Of a stretch of 64,000 nucleotides of DNA, positions 25,527-34,549 are shown in pieces. Position 1 is the first letter of the stretch. The number at the start of each line of letters is the position of its first letter. The DNA lies in contig JAKPHF010000048.1 in assembly GCA_029550525.1 (NCBI GenBank), positions 62,001 to 126,000 on the forward strand. The letters are read 5' to 3'. The translations under genes were made by a program, and so were the position numbers. The notes under the pieces are model-generated. The model ran no database searches, was not told the origin of the DNA, and saw nothing but the letters and a program-made list of their open reading frames with translations. The DNA comes from Planctomycetota bacterium. GTDB lineage: Bacteria > Planctomycetota > Phycisphaerae > UBA1845 > PWPN01.

Positions 25527-26595
25527 CCTGGGTCAGCCCGCTCTCGTAGGGAGGTGTTTGTTCGAGGAGTTCCGCGATAATCCGGTCGGTGGTGTAACCT
25601 TCGGCCTCGGCCGAGAAGTTGGTGACCACGCGATGCCGCAGGACGGGAGCGGCCACCGCCCGCACGTCATCCACGCTCACGTGATGGCGCCCGTGCAGAA
25701 CGGCCCGGGCGCGGGCGGCTTGCAGCAGGAACTGCACGGCCCGCGGGCCGGCCCCCCAGGCGACCATCCGCTCGATCAGCTCCGGAGCCGCGGGGCCGTC
25801 CTGCGGGTCTGCGCTCTGCCGCCGCGGACGCGTTCGGCGAACGAGATCCAGCGCGTGGGCGACGACCGGGCGAGCGGCCGGCACACGGCGCACGGTCGCC
25901 TGCATGGTCAGCACATCCTCGCGCGATAGCACCGCCGGGATGGAATCCCGAGCCTCTTCGATCTCCGCCGACGTCACTTCGGCGATCCGCATCTCCTCTT
26001 CATAGCTGGGATAGCCCACGTAGATCTTGAACATGAACCGGTCCTGCTGGGCTTCCGGCAAAGGATACGTGCCTTCCTGCTCGATGGGATTCTGCGTGGC
26101 CAGCACAAAGAACGGGGCTTCCAGGGCGTGCCGTTGTCCGCCCACGGTGACCTGCCGTTCCTGCATGGACTCCAGCAGAGCGGCCTGCGTTTTGGGTGGC
26201 GTGCGGTTGATTTCGTCGGCCAACACGACATTGGCGAACACGGGCCCGCGCAGGAACTTGAACGCCCGCGTGCCGGTGGCCCGGTCCTCCTGGATCACTT
26301 CCGTGCCCGTGATATCGGACGGCATGAGGTCGGGCGTGAACTGGATGCGCGAGAAGCTCAGACTCAGCGAACGGGCGAGCGTGGAGATCATCAGCGTCTT
26401 GGCCAGCCCCGGCACGCCTTCGAGAATGCAGTGGCCACCCGCGAACAGCGCGATCAGGAGTTCATCCACCACGCGGTCCTGCCCGATGATCACCTTGCGC
26501 AGTTCGTTGCGGATGCGATCGCCGGCCTCGCGCAGCCTGGCGGCGGCGGCCACGTCGTCGTGAGCGAGCGGGTTCGAGTTTGTTGCATCAGTCAT
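25495..26595 (-). CDS. moxR: MoxR-family AAA+ ATPase
   Basis: This 366-residue AAA+ chaperone ATPase has Walker A GVPGLAKT, Walker [10 protein letters not shown], the family signature [19 protein letters not shown], and a C-terminal lid ending in the LEQTPP region. MoxR ATPases remodel or insert metal into partner proteins, usually through VWA proteins such as those encoded next. ATG 26595 has AAGGA nine bases upstream; the longer frame to 26631 has no support. It is the first core gene of the DUF58/VWA/VWA set. A CACAGAG-type inverted repeat lies just upstream at 26611-26670. Confidence 0.95.
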   Translation of the reverse strand: MTDATNSNPLAHDDVAAAARLREAGDRIRNELRKVIIGQDRVVDELLIALFAGGHCILEGVPGLAKTLMISTLARSLSLSFSRIQFTPDLMPSDITGTEVIQEDRATGTRAFKFLRGPVFANVVLADEINRTPPKTQAALLESMQERQVTVGGQRHALEAPFFVLATQNPIEQEGTYPLPEAQQDRFMFKIYVGYPSYEEEMRIAEVTSAEIEEARDSIPAVLSREDVLTMQATVRRVPAARPVVAHALDLVRRTRPRRQSADPQDGPAAPELIERMVAWGAGPRAVQFLLQAARARAVLHGRHHVSVDDVRAVAAPVLRHRVVTNFSAEAEGYTTDRIIAELLEQTPPYESGLTQDGRLQKVLGS

Positions 26596-26610
26596 GTCGT
26601 ACGATCCTTG

Positions 26611-26670
26611 GTTTGACCACAGAGACACCAAGTCACATCTTCTGTGCGCCTCTGTGACTCGTGGTTGATC
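26611..26670. repeat. Family F CACAGAG inverted repeat
   Basis: A left arm containing TTGACCACAGAG and a right arm containing CTCTGTG and GTGGTTGATC run in opposite orientation. It fills most of the gap between the toroid gene and moxR. A second copy is at 49031-49092. Confidence 0.6.
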
Positions 26671-26673
26671 CTC

Positions 26674-27786
26674 TTACCGCTGCAGAATCGGCAGATAACC
26701 GTACGGTATCTGCAAAATGAACGTGGCCAGTGCCGTACCGTACACCGTGCCCACCGAATCGCCGTCCCATGAGCCGTCGGCGTTCTGTGCCGCCAACAGA
26801 CTGTCGCGCATGGCCGGGAAGTACCATTCCCAGTCCTGCGGACTGCTCAGCCACATGACCTGGGCCATGTAGAAGTGAGCGTAGTAATAGTGTCCCCAGG
26901 CTCCGCTCTGATTGCTGCCCCGGCCGATCCGCTGCTTGATGTATGCGAGGGCCTTGATGGCCATCGGGTTGTCGTATTCGCCGGCGTTGTACCAGCAAGC
27001 GACGGCGGCGGCGGTGATCGGCGGACGGCTGCTGCCCTGGCGATCGGCTCGATAGGCGATGCCACCGTCGGGCAGCACCGATTTTTCGAGGTAACCCAGC
27101 GCTCCGTCCACGACCTTCTTGGGCACGGCGATACCGGCGTTGCGAGCGGCCCGCAGTCCCTGCAACTGCGTGATGGTGACCGAGCCCTCGTCGCTGTTGG
27201 CGTCGGGCGTGTACATCCACCCGCCCAGGCGGCTCTGGCTGCGTCCGGTCAGTTCGACCGCGCGAGCCAGCGCGCGAGCGATGGCCTCCTGCCGCTCGGG
27301 ATTTTCCTCCATCCCGTGCAGTTCGCCCAGAAAGAGCATGCTGAAGCCATGCCCGTACATTGAACGGCTCTCTTCCTCCATCCGGCTGATCAGGCCCGTC
27401 GGCCCGGCGGAAGACAGCACGAAGTTGGCGGCCCGGCTGACCTGCTGAGCGTACTTGCCTTGTGTGGTGGTGCTGCCGCTGGCCAGAAACGCCAGTCCGG
27501 CCAGCGCGGTCATGGCCACCGGGTATTGGCCCATGGGGCCCTGCTGCCGCCACGCCCCGTCGCGCGATTGCGTTCGGGCGAGATACTCCAGGCCGCGATC
27601 GATGGCCGCTTTGGCCTCAGGCGTAATTAGCGGAGGCAAAGGAGGGGGCAATTCCGCACGCGCGGATAGCGGCCAGAGCGGCGACAGCACGATCGATGCC
27701 GCCGTCAGCAGGCAGGTGAGTGGCCGACGGGCATGCGCCGGCCACCGGCGTGACCGAAACGAAGAACGGGGCCGGCGCACGATCAT
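26674..27786 (-). CDS. Exported terpene-cyclase/prenyltransferase-like toroid protein
   Basis: This 370-residue protein has a signal peptide (LTCLLTAASIVLSPLWPLSA) after a basic N-terminus. Several squalene-cyclase/prenyltransferase-like repeats follow (DRGLEYLARTQSRDGAW, YPVAMTALAGLAFLASG, SRLGGWMYTPDANSDEGSVT, SQDWEWYFPAM), giving an alpha/alpha toroid. The catalytic DxDD of squalene-hopene cyclases is absent, so a binding or scaffold role is more likely. ATG 27786 has AGGAG four bases upstream; a GTG at 27831 overlapping the previous stop is possible but less supported. It sits between the giant PQQ-propeller gene and moxR. Confidence 0.85.
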   Translation of the reverse strand: MIVRRPRSSFRSRRWPAHARRPLTCLLTAASIVLSPLWPLSARAELPPPLPPLITPEAKAAIDRGLEYLARTQSRDGAWRQQGPMGQYPVAMTALAGLAFLASGSTTTQGKYAQQVSRAANFVLSSAGPTGLISRMEEESRSMYGHGFSMLFLGELHGMEENPERQEAIARALARAVELTGRSQSRLGGWMYTPDANSDEGSVTITQLQGLRAARNAGIAVPKKVVDGALGYLEKSVLPDGGIAYRADRQGSSRPPITAAAVACWYNAGEYDNPMAIKALAYIKQRIGRGSNQSGAWGHYYYAHFYMAQVMWLSSPQDWEWYFPAMRDSLLAAQNADGSWDGDSVGTVYGTALATFILQIPYGYLPILQR

Positions 27787-27827
27787 GGTTCTCCTCTTCA
27801 TACGTCGAGTCATCCTGATAGTTGCGG

Positions 27828-30800
27828 TCACGAGCCGGTCGGCGGGACGGTTTGGGGACCCGACGAGGCCGACGGCCTCTCGCCGGGCGGCAGCAGGCTG
27901 AACCGCAAATAGTTCCCGCCGTAAAACGCGGTCACTCGGTTGGGCCAGACCTGCAGATCCAGGAGCATCGAAGATCCCTCCACCCCGTCCACGTTTATGG
28001 AAACGGTGTCGCCGATCGTCGCCCCGGTCGCCTTGTCCACCACCATGAATTCCATTTTAGCCCGTCTACCGGTGCCGGCGTTGAGCGGCGTGTTGCCGTG
28101 ATGCACGGTGCCCTCGGCGATCGCCGGACGGTACGCCAGCACGGGAATGGCGTTGGTCGAGGCGGTCAGCGCGTCGCCCGTCACACACATCAAAGGCCCC
28201 AACCCCGTCCTCGCCCACAGGACATCGCCGTTGGGGACCCGGATGGCGGCCAGCGACCATTGCTGGCGGTCGCTCGGGAGGCGGTTCGACTCGGTGCGCT
28301 TTTCGAAACCATAGACATACAGCACGCCGGATTCGAGGCGCCCGTCGATGACACCTTGTGCACAGGCGGGGACATTCACGTCCAACGTCACCTTTCCGGT
28401 TGCCGGATCGACCAGCTTGAGATTGCCCTGTCGGTCGGCGACGGCCAGCGTGTCGTCGGACGGCTTAAAGATCTGCGAGAGCTCGGCCTCCATCCGAACC
28501 GTCCAGCGAGGCTCGACGCCGGGCGTCTTCAACTCGATGGCCGCCACTTCGTGAGGCGAGATCGGACCGCAGATCGCGTCGGCCACGATGGCAATGTTCA
28601 CCGCCCGGTCCGACGAACCGCCGGGCTGCCGGAACTCGCACAGCCCCAGGTGGGTGCCGTCAGCTATTCTGAATACGTCCACCTTCTCGAGAACGGCGTC
28701 GCCCACCACCAGGTAGTCGCCGAACGCGCGAACCGTCTGCCAGCGCCGCTCGAGCATGCGCCGGCGCCATAGCACGTCCGTTCCCGATTCGCACCGGGCG
28801 ACCTCCAGCCGGCCGAACTGGTCGATGCTGATCACGTAGCCGTCGTGAGCCCAGATGCACGAGTCGGAGCCGGCAGCATTTTGGCCCGCGGTGACAGGCG
28901 GGTCGAACCGGCGCGACCACAGCCGCCGACCGGTAAGCAAGCCCACCGCGTGGATGCCGAAGCGCGTGTTCACGATCAACGTCTGACCGGCAGCCAGGCC
29001 GCGAGCCGGCTCGCTCGGGTTGAGGCGAGGCATGAACCGCTGACCGTCGGTGAGGGTGCGCGATTCGACCTGCATCTCGCCGAGCAGGCGCAGTTCCGCC
29101 GGCCAGAGCAGCTCGCCGTCCTCAACTTGCCGAGCCTCGACCGTACGATCCTCGAGGAACAGGAGCATGCGATCGGACATCGCCTCGGATCGCGGCCCAC
29201 GAATTACGAGCGGCCGTGCACCCGCGTAGGCAGTCGCTTCGGGCGGTTTGGCCGGGCTGCCCAGCACGGCGGGGGCGAGGGCCGCCTCGTGCGTCGCGAG
29301 TATCTTGTCGTCCACCCGCTTGTGCAGCAGACGTGCGGCTTTCTCGCCGGTCATTCGCTTTTGGGCCGCCTGGCCGGGCAATGCCGGCGGAGCCCACTCG
29401 GTTTCCAGGATGTCAGCAGGAATTTGAACGTCGGCGAACTCGGTGCTCAAGCGACGAGCCAGCTCGGCCCCTGAAACGGGCAGGTGCAATTCACCGGGCT
29501 GCAGATGGATGACCGAGAGGCGGCCGACGGCTTCGGCCAGGAGTTCGGGCGATTCGGCACGATCGATGACACGCTTCAGGTAAGCCTCGGCCTGCTCGTA
29601 AGCCAGATCCTTGGCCGCCCAAATGGCCAGCGCCAGGTCGGCCTGGACGGCCAGCCGTTGGAGCGCGCTGCAGTTGGAGAGGCGCCGCAGTTGTCCAACG
29701 TTCCGCGTGCGGATGGCTTGGGCCAACACCTGCTGCATCTCGCCCATGAATGTGTCCGTCTGCTCGGCGGAGAGCCTGGGCAACAGGTCGGCGAGACGGC
29801 GGCCGGCCATCAGGCCCGCTTTCAGCTCGTACGAGTCGTCCTGCCCGCTGATGATCTCGTCGCCTGTGGGCTCCAATGCCAACGTGGCGTACTCACGGCA
29901 GGCGTCCAGCAGACCGGTCGCCGATGCGCTGCGCTCGTGGAACTCGCCCAGGGCCAGGCGTGCCATAATTGCGTCTTCCGCGTTCTGGGCGAGCTGTTGT
30001 GCTTCGTTGAGCAGTTGCCGAGCCGTCTCCGGCGGCGTGTCGGGCGCGGAAGCCAGCTCGAGCGTGGCCAGCAGCTTCAGGTGCAACAGGCGGCTATACC
30101 GCTTCTCATCCTGGGCTCGCGTCCATTCCGGGACCTGGGCCAGTGCCTGCAACGCTCGCGCAGGTTCGCCGCGCAGATGTTCCAGCCATCCGAGCCGCAT
30201 GGCCAGCGAGATATCCGCAGGATTGCGCTGATGGGCCAAGACGGCCTGGTCGTATCCGCGTTTCATGTCGGGATACTTGCGGATTTCGAACGCAGATGCG
30301 ACGTACAGCGAATCCTCGTAAGCCAGCAGGTTGCCGGGCGGGATGTCGATGTCGCGCTGCTCGACGCGACGGCCGGTTCGCGCGTCCAGAACCGCCAGGC
30401 CGCTGATCGTCGGCAGGTATAGCCGATCGCCCGCGCGGGCGCCGCGACCCGCGGGCACGCCGCAGTGCGTGGTCCACGCGCGTTTGCCGGAGTCGAGTTC
30501 ATACGCCATCACATCCTCGCCCACCGTCCAAACAAGCCCGTCGCCGGCGGCGAGCACGTAACGGGCGTTCTCGCGCGACACATGCCAGCGCAGAGTACCG
30601 GTGGCCCGTTCGTAACAGAACAGCACGTTGACGTCCGGAGGTGCCAGAATAATGACGTCGGAGACGGCAATGACCGGCGTGGGCAGCCAGGCGAGTTCGT
30701 TGGCCGGAGCGGCCACGCCGTCGTAGCGGACCGCCCAGCGGATGGACCAGCCGGCTGTGTCGATGGCGACCAGTACGCCACGTCCGGTGGGGATGAACAC

Positions 30801-32501
30801 GATGCCGTCGGCTGCCGCGGGTGTGCAGGCGTACAGCGAATCGAACGGAGCCCCGCCCGTGCCGCAGAGGTAGATGTGCCGCTCGATGCGGCCGGTTCGC
30901 GGGTCGAGCAGAACGGCGTACAAGTCGTCGTTCACGCGGCCCGGGGCGAGCAGCAGGTTGTCCACCACGATGGGGGCGGCCAGAAATTCGACCGGTCCGA
31001 GCGCCTGCGGGCCGCTGGTCGTGTCGCTCGTCCAGACGCGACGGCCGTCGAGCATGGAATACGCGACCACGAAATTGGGGTGGCTCTGAGCCGTGCCCGC
31101 CATCTGCATGGCGTGGCGACGAATGATGCGGTCGCGGCGGGCGGCCAACGTGTTGGGCGGTTCGCCCGGCCATTCGACGGTCACGGCCAGACCCGCGGCC
31201 AGGCACAACTGGTTGCCGACTGAGTCGTAGTACAGCCGGCGGATGTGCGGGTTCAACGCGGTGCGATCGTCCGAGGCTCGCTCGGCGCCAGGCCAGGGGG
31301 TCCACTCCCCTTGCGGTTCGGCCGGCCCGAGGTCGACGAGATCGGCCTGCTCTTCCTCGCTCTGCGTGCTCCACAACGGCTCGAAGGTGTCTCGGTCCAG
31401 GCCCAGGAGATTGACGCCGGATTTCACCACGATCACCCGTCCGTCCGTGGTGATCTCGGCAGCGGGCATCAACTGTTGGGCGGCAGCCGCTTCTTGAATC
31501 GCCCCGATCCCACCCTTGGGCGTGGGCACCGGCAGCGCTACGTTCCAGGGCAGATGATTGACGAAGGTAGGCTCGACGGGCGACATGGAGCCGTTGCGGG
31601 AAGATCGGCCATACGCCATGGGCCAGCCCTGTTCCACGAGAGGCGGCTCCTCGACCGCGGCCCGTCCCAGGTATTCGCGTACCTGCGCGATGCGGGCGGC
31701 CAGTTCGGGGGCGGTTTCGCCTGATTTCGGCTCCAGACTGTCGAGGAGGGCGGCCGCCTGATCGGGTCGCTGCATGCCGGCCATGCAGACGGCAAGCCGA
31801 ACCGGAATCGCCCACGAAGGAAGATCGCTGTCGGGGTAGACGTCGCGAACCAGCCGCAGGAGGATGGCGGCCTCCAGGAAACGCCCTTCGTCGATCATCC
31901 AGTCCGCCAGGACAACGGCCGCGTCATCCCCGTGCGAGGTCAAGAGCGAACGGTCGATCAACCCGCGCAAGGCCGATTCGTCATGCTCCTCGACGGCACG
32001 GTTGAAAATGGCGGCGGCCTGTCCGTCGAAGATGAGCCGATAGGCCCGCAACCCCTCCGGAGGCAGCGCCCCAAGTTGACGCTGGGCATGCTGGCGGGCC
32101 GATTCGTATTTCGACGCATCGGTGGCCAGAATGTGGTCGCCGGGCAATTCGATGATGCGCTGGAGTGAATCGACCACGAGTTTCCAGTCTTGGCGGGCGG
32201 CCCCATCGAGCGCACGGTTCAGCAGCGTGGTTGCTTCTTCGCTCGGGTGCAGAACGGCCGAGGCGTACTCGGTCATCTGATCATCCCGTTCCCGAGCAGG
32301 TCTGGGCAGACCCGCCGGCTGTCCCGACAACGGGACAGACGACTGGAGCCATCCGATCGATCCGACCAGGATCAGCAAGGTGGTTCGGACCAGCGAGGAT
32401 CGGCAGGAACGCCCTGGGAGAGTGCGAGTCATCCAGTGCTCAACCGGACCGCTATTCGCTCGACCGGGCTCGCCGAGTATCACTCGAGCGGCCAATCGCA
32501 T
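27828..32501 (-). CDS. Very large exported PQQ-propeller/TPR protein
   Basis: This 1557-residue protein has an N-terminal hydrophobic segment (VRTTLLILVGSIGWLQSS, about 39-56), which acts as a signal or anchor after an unusually long n-region. Helical TPR-like repeats follow to about 240, then a PQQ/quinoprotein-like beta-propeller (repeated blades such as LDGRRVWTSDTT, RATGTLRWHV, LDSGKRAWTTHCG). A long helical middle part (about 690-950) precedes a second propeller (LLTGRRLWSRRFD, KATGATIGD). Start ATG 32501 has GAGGAG seven bases upstream; a longer frame to 32621 runs into the neighbouring gene's end. It heads the long minus-strand unit. Propeller blades probably scaffold proteins rather than bind PQQ. 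Confidence 0.9.
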   Translation of the reverse strand: MRLAARVILGEPGRANSGPVEHWMTRTLPGRSCRSSLVRTTLLILVGSIGWLQSSVPLSGQPAGLPRPARERDDQMTEYASAVLHPSEEATTLLNRALDGAARQDWKLVVDSLQRIIELPGDHILATDASKYESARQHAQRQLGALPPEGLRAYRLIFDGQAAAIFNRAVEEHDESALRGLIDRSLLTSHGDDAAVVLADWMIDEGRFLEAAILLRLVRDVYPDSDLPSWAIPVRLAVCMAGMQRPDQAAALLDSLEPKSGETAPELAARIAQVREYLGRAAVEEPPLVEQGWPMAYGRSSRNGSMSPVEPTFVNHLPWNVALPVPTPKGGIGAIQEAAAAQQLMPAAEITTDGRVIVVKSGVNLLGLDRDTFEPLWSTQSEEEQADLVDLGPAEPQGEWTPWPGAERASDDRTALNPHIRRLYYDSVGNQLCLAAGLAVTVEWPGEPPNTLAARRDRIIRRHAMQMAGTAQSHPNFVVAYSMLDGRRVWTSDTTSGPQALGPVEFLAAPIVVDNLLLAPGRVNDDLYAVLLDPRTGRIERHIYLCGTGGAPFDSLYACTPAAADGIVFIPTGRGVLVAIDTAGWSIRWAVRYDGVAAPANELAWLPTPVIAVSDVIILAPPDVNVLFCYERATGTLRWHVSRENARYVLAAGDGLVWTVGEDVMAYELDSGKRAWTTHCGVPAGRGARAGDRLYLPTISGLAVLDARTGRRVEQRDIDIPPGNLLAYEDSLYVASAFEIRKYPDMKRGYDQAVLAHQRNPADISLAMRLGWLEHLRGEPARALQALAQVPEWTRAQDEKRYSRLLHLKLLATLELASAPDTPPETARQLLNEAQQLAQNAEDAIMARLALGEFHERSASATGLLDACREYATLALEPTGDEIISGQDDSYELKAGLMAGRRLADLLPRLSAEQTDTFMGEMQQVLAQAIRTRNVGQLRRLSNCSALQRLAVQADLALAIWAAKDLAYEQAEAYLKRVIDRAESPELLAEAVGRLSVIHLQPGELHLPVSGAELARRLSTEFADVQIPADILETEWAPPALPGQAAQKRMTGEKAARLLHKRVDDKILATHEAALAPAVLGSPAKPPEATAYAGARPLVIRGPRSEAMSDRMLLFLEDRTVEARQVEDGELLWPAELRLLGEMQVESRTLTDGQRFMPRLNPSEPARGLAAGQTLIVNTRFGIHAVGLLTGRRLWSRRFDPPVTAGQNAAGSDSCIWAHDGYVISIDQFGRLEVARCESGTDVLWRRRMLERRWQTVRAFGDYLVVGDAVLEKVDVFRIADGTHLGLCEFRQPGGSSDRAVNIAIVADAICGPISPHEVAAIELKTPGVEPRWTVRMEAELSQIFKPSDDTLAVADRQGNLKLVDPATGKVTLDVNVPACAQGVIDGRLESGVLYVYGFEKRTESNRLPSDRQQWSLAAIRVPNGDVLWARTGLGPLMCVTGDALTASTNAIPVLAYRPAIAEGTVHHGNTPLNAGTGRRAKMEFMVVDKATGATIGDTVSINVDGVEGSSMLLDLQVWPNRVTAFYGGNYLRFSLLPPGERPSASSGPQTVPPTGS

Positions 32502-32570
32502 GTACAAGCTCCTCAAAATGGAATTCGTCAGCCTCGCCGGAAACCCGGCACCGGCCGCCGATGTAGCCTG

Positions 32571-32576
32571 ATTATA
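32571..32576 (-). promoter_or_regulatory. -10 element of a likely operon promoter
   Basis: TATAAT on the minus strand, about 70 bases before the ribosome-binding site and start of the giant propeller gene. No convincing -35 lies 16-18 bases upstream, so this is only a candidate. It is the only obvious start point for the long minus-strand unit seen in the sequence. Confidence 0.4.
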
Positions 32577-32617
32577 TCGGCAGGTGGGAAGTGGCGACCT
32601 TCCGCGACAGCGCCGGT

Positions 32618-33136
32618 TCAACTCCGGGCGGTCCGCCGCAGATTGAGAATCAGCTCGATCTCTCCGGGCGTTTTCCCGAGATCCTTTGCGATTTCCACGC
32701 AGGAGAATCCCGCATCGGCTAATTCATAGACGATGCCGTAACGGCTGTCGTTCTCGTCACCGTCCGCAGCCGCGTCCGGCACCCGCTCGCCCAGTTCGCG
32801 GGCGAGGCGATTGAGAACGGCAATGCGGCGGTCGGCATCGCGGATGCTGGACTCCAGCTTGGCAAACCGGGTGTCGATTTCAGCACTGATCTTCCTGGAC
32901 AGATCCTGCAACTCCCCGATCAGGGCTTCCAGATCCCGCCGCAATCGTTCCTTCTGTTCGAGGGTGGCCGGCGGAGGCACCGGGTCGCGCGGTCCGGAAG
33001 GCGTGACGGTCCGAGCCCGCTCGCGCTGCTTGCGCCGCAGACCGGCCATGAGAAAGAACACGGCGATGGCGGCCAGCAGCAATGCGACCAGCCCGTTGCC
33101 GTCGAGTGTGTCGCCGGTGAGTCTTGCCAGGATCAT
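32618..33136 (-). CDS. Membrane-anchored coiled-coil protein with C-terminal helix-turn-helix-like end
   Basis: This protein of about 172 residues has one membrane span (GLVALLLAAIAVFFLMAGL, about 15-35) followed by a basic stretch. A coiled coil follows (about 60-120: KERLRRDLEALIGELQDL). The C-terminal segment (YELADAGFSCVEIAKDLGKT, then EIELILNL) resembles the DUF6115-like or helix-turn-helix end of small coiled-coil proteins. The start is uncertain between ATG 33136 and GTG 33142. It ends about 40 bases before the predicted operon promoter and follows larC by some 80 bases. Its function is unknown. Confidence 0.7.
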   Translation of the reverse strand: MILARLTGDTLDGNGLVALLLAAIAVFFLMAGLRRKQRERARTVTPSGPRDPVPPPATLEQKERLRRDLEALIGELQDLSRKISAEIDTRFAKLESSIRDADRRIAVLNRLARELGERVPDAAADGDENDSRYGIVYELADAGFSCVEIAKDLGKTPGEIELILNLRRTARS

Positions 33137-33218
33137 CGCCACGCGTTTGGTTTCCGACTGCGAACTTCCGGGAATCCACGGCAGCGGGGCCGCGGCCGTC
33201 GGGACCGCCAGAGCGAGC

Positions 33219-34421
33219 TCACTTCGACCCCGGGTGCTCGTCCTGGGCCGCCCGCCAGAGCCGAATCGCCTGTTCCATGATCTCCTTCAACGGCCGGCCG
33301 GTGGCCGCGGCGGCCCGGCGGCAATCTTCATACTCGGGAGCCGCGGTGACCACCTTCCCATGCCGGCGACCCACCTTGAGCCGGATGGAACCCGCGGGCG
33401 TATCCACGGTTTCGAACTCGCGAGTGAGCTTGCGCCGCGAACAACGATACGCGCGGATGCCGAACGTGGTGGTCTCGGCGAACAGGATGGTCTCCACCTC
33501 GTCGCGGAGATGCAGCGGCGCCAACACGGTCAACTGCGTGCCGGGCCGATTCTTCTTCATGTGCACGGGCGTGGTGAACACGTCGAGGGCGCCGATTTCG
33601 AAGAGGGCGTCGTACACGTGCCCGATCACCTGCCCGGACACGTCATCGAGATTGGCTTCGAGCACGAGGATCTCGTCCTCCTCGTCTTCATCGGCGGCGT
33701 TCAACTCGCCGACGAACAGACGCAGGATGTTGGCCCGCTTCTGACCGTCGCGGCGGCCGGCGCCGATCCCGATTCGCTCGACCCGCATGGGCGGCAAGGT
33801 GCCGAAATCCGAAGCCAGCGTGGTCAGGATGGCCGCTCCGGTGGGTGTGGTTAGTTCGCCAACCTCGTCGCAGGCAGCCAGCGGAACGCCCTTGAGCAAC
33901 TCGGCGGTGGCCGGAGCGGGCACAGGCATGACACCATGGTCGCAGGTCACCGTTCCCGAACCGGTCGGGATGGGCGAGCACAACACCCGCTCAATGCCAA
34001 GCCGTTCCAGGGCCAGGCTCGCGCCGACGATATCCACGATGGCGTCGAGGGCCCCCACCTCGTGGAAGTGAACCTTTTCGATGGTCGTGCCGTGCACGGC
34101 AGCCTCGGCTTCGGCCAGGCGGGTGAAGATGGCCAGCGCCCGCTCGCGAACCGGAGCCGACAGCTGTGACTGCTCGATGATCTGGCGGATGTGCGAAAGG
34201 TGACGATGCGGTTTGTCCACCACGGGATCCACCACCACCTCAATCTGGGTGGCGGCGAAGCCCTGCTTGCGAATGGGCCGGGCTTCGAGCGTGAATCCGG
34301 GGACGTTCAGAGCGGTCAGATCGCCGCGCAAGGCCTCGGCGTCCACGCCGGCGCTGATGCACGCCCCGAGGATCATGTCTCCGCTGGCTCCGCTGAAGCA
34401 GTCAAAGTAGGCGATTCGCAT
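33219..34421 (-). CDS. larC: Nickel-pincer cofactor biosynthesis protein LarC
   Basis: This 400-residue protein matches LarC, which inserts nickel into the pincer cofactor of lactate racemase and related LarA enzymes. Signatures are the start AYFDCFSGASGDMILGACI, HRHLSHI, KVHFHEVGALDAIVDIVG, and PTGSGTVTCDHGVMPVPAPA. The gene reads as one continuous frame, whereas some species split larC by a programmed frameshift. No larA, larB or larE is in the window, so the partner enzymes must be encoded elsewhere or the protein serves another nickel enzyme. No clear ribosome site precedes the ATG. Confidence 0.95.
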   Translation of the reverse strand: MRIAYFDCFSGASGDMILGACISAGVDAEALRGDLTALNVPGFTLEARPIRKQGFAATQIEVVVDPVVDKPHRHLSHIRQIIEQSQLSAPVRERALAIFTRLAEAEAAVHGTTIEKVHFHEVGALDAIVDIVGASLALERLGIERVLCSPIPTGSGTVTCDHGVMPVPAPATAELLKGVPLAACDEVGELTTPTGAAILTTLASDFGTLPPMRVERIGIGAGRRDGQKRANILRLFVGELNAADEDEEDEILVLEANLDDVSGQVIGHVYDALFEIGALDVFTTPVHMKKNRPGTQLTVLAPLHLRDEVETILFAETTTFGIRAYRCSRRKLTREFETVDTPAGSIRLKVGRRHGKVVTAAPEYEDCRRAAAATGRPLKEIMEQAIRLWRAAQDEHPGSK

Positions 34422-34493
34422 GGTTGCCCAGTCCGATCATGGAGGCGCTCAGCGATCGAAAGTGTACGCCGATAGCGAAGCTATTGCAACGCC

Positions 34494-34523
34494 CTGTCAC
34501 CGCAGGTGGCGTGAGTCTATAAT
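34494..34523 (+). promoter_or_regulatory. Sigma-70-type promoter of cysE
   Basis: CTGTCA (34494-34499) and a perfect TATAAT (34518-34523) are separated by 18 bases. The predicted start lies about 20 bases before the ATG at 34550, with AGGAG at 34536-34540 in between. Confidence 0.65.
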
Positions 34524-34549
34524 GGCCCTCGTATCAGGAGAACTCCCGT

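Noticed and set aside
23994..25580. 528-codon plus-strand frame
   Set aside because: Opposite the BatA-like and DUF58 genes; no ribosome site, no known domain.
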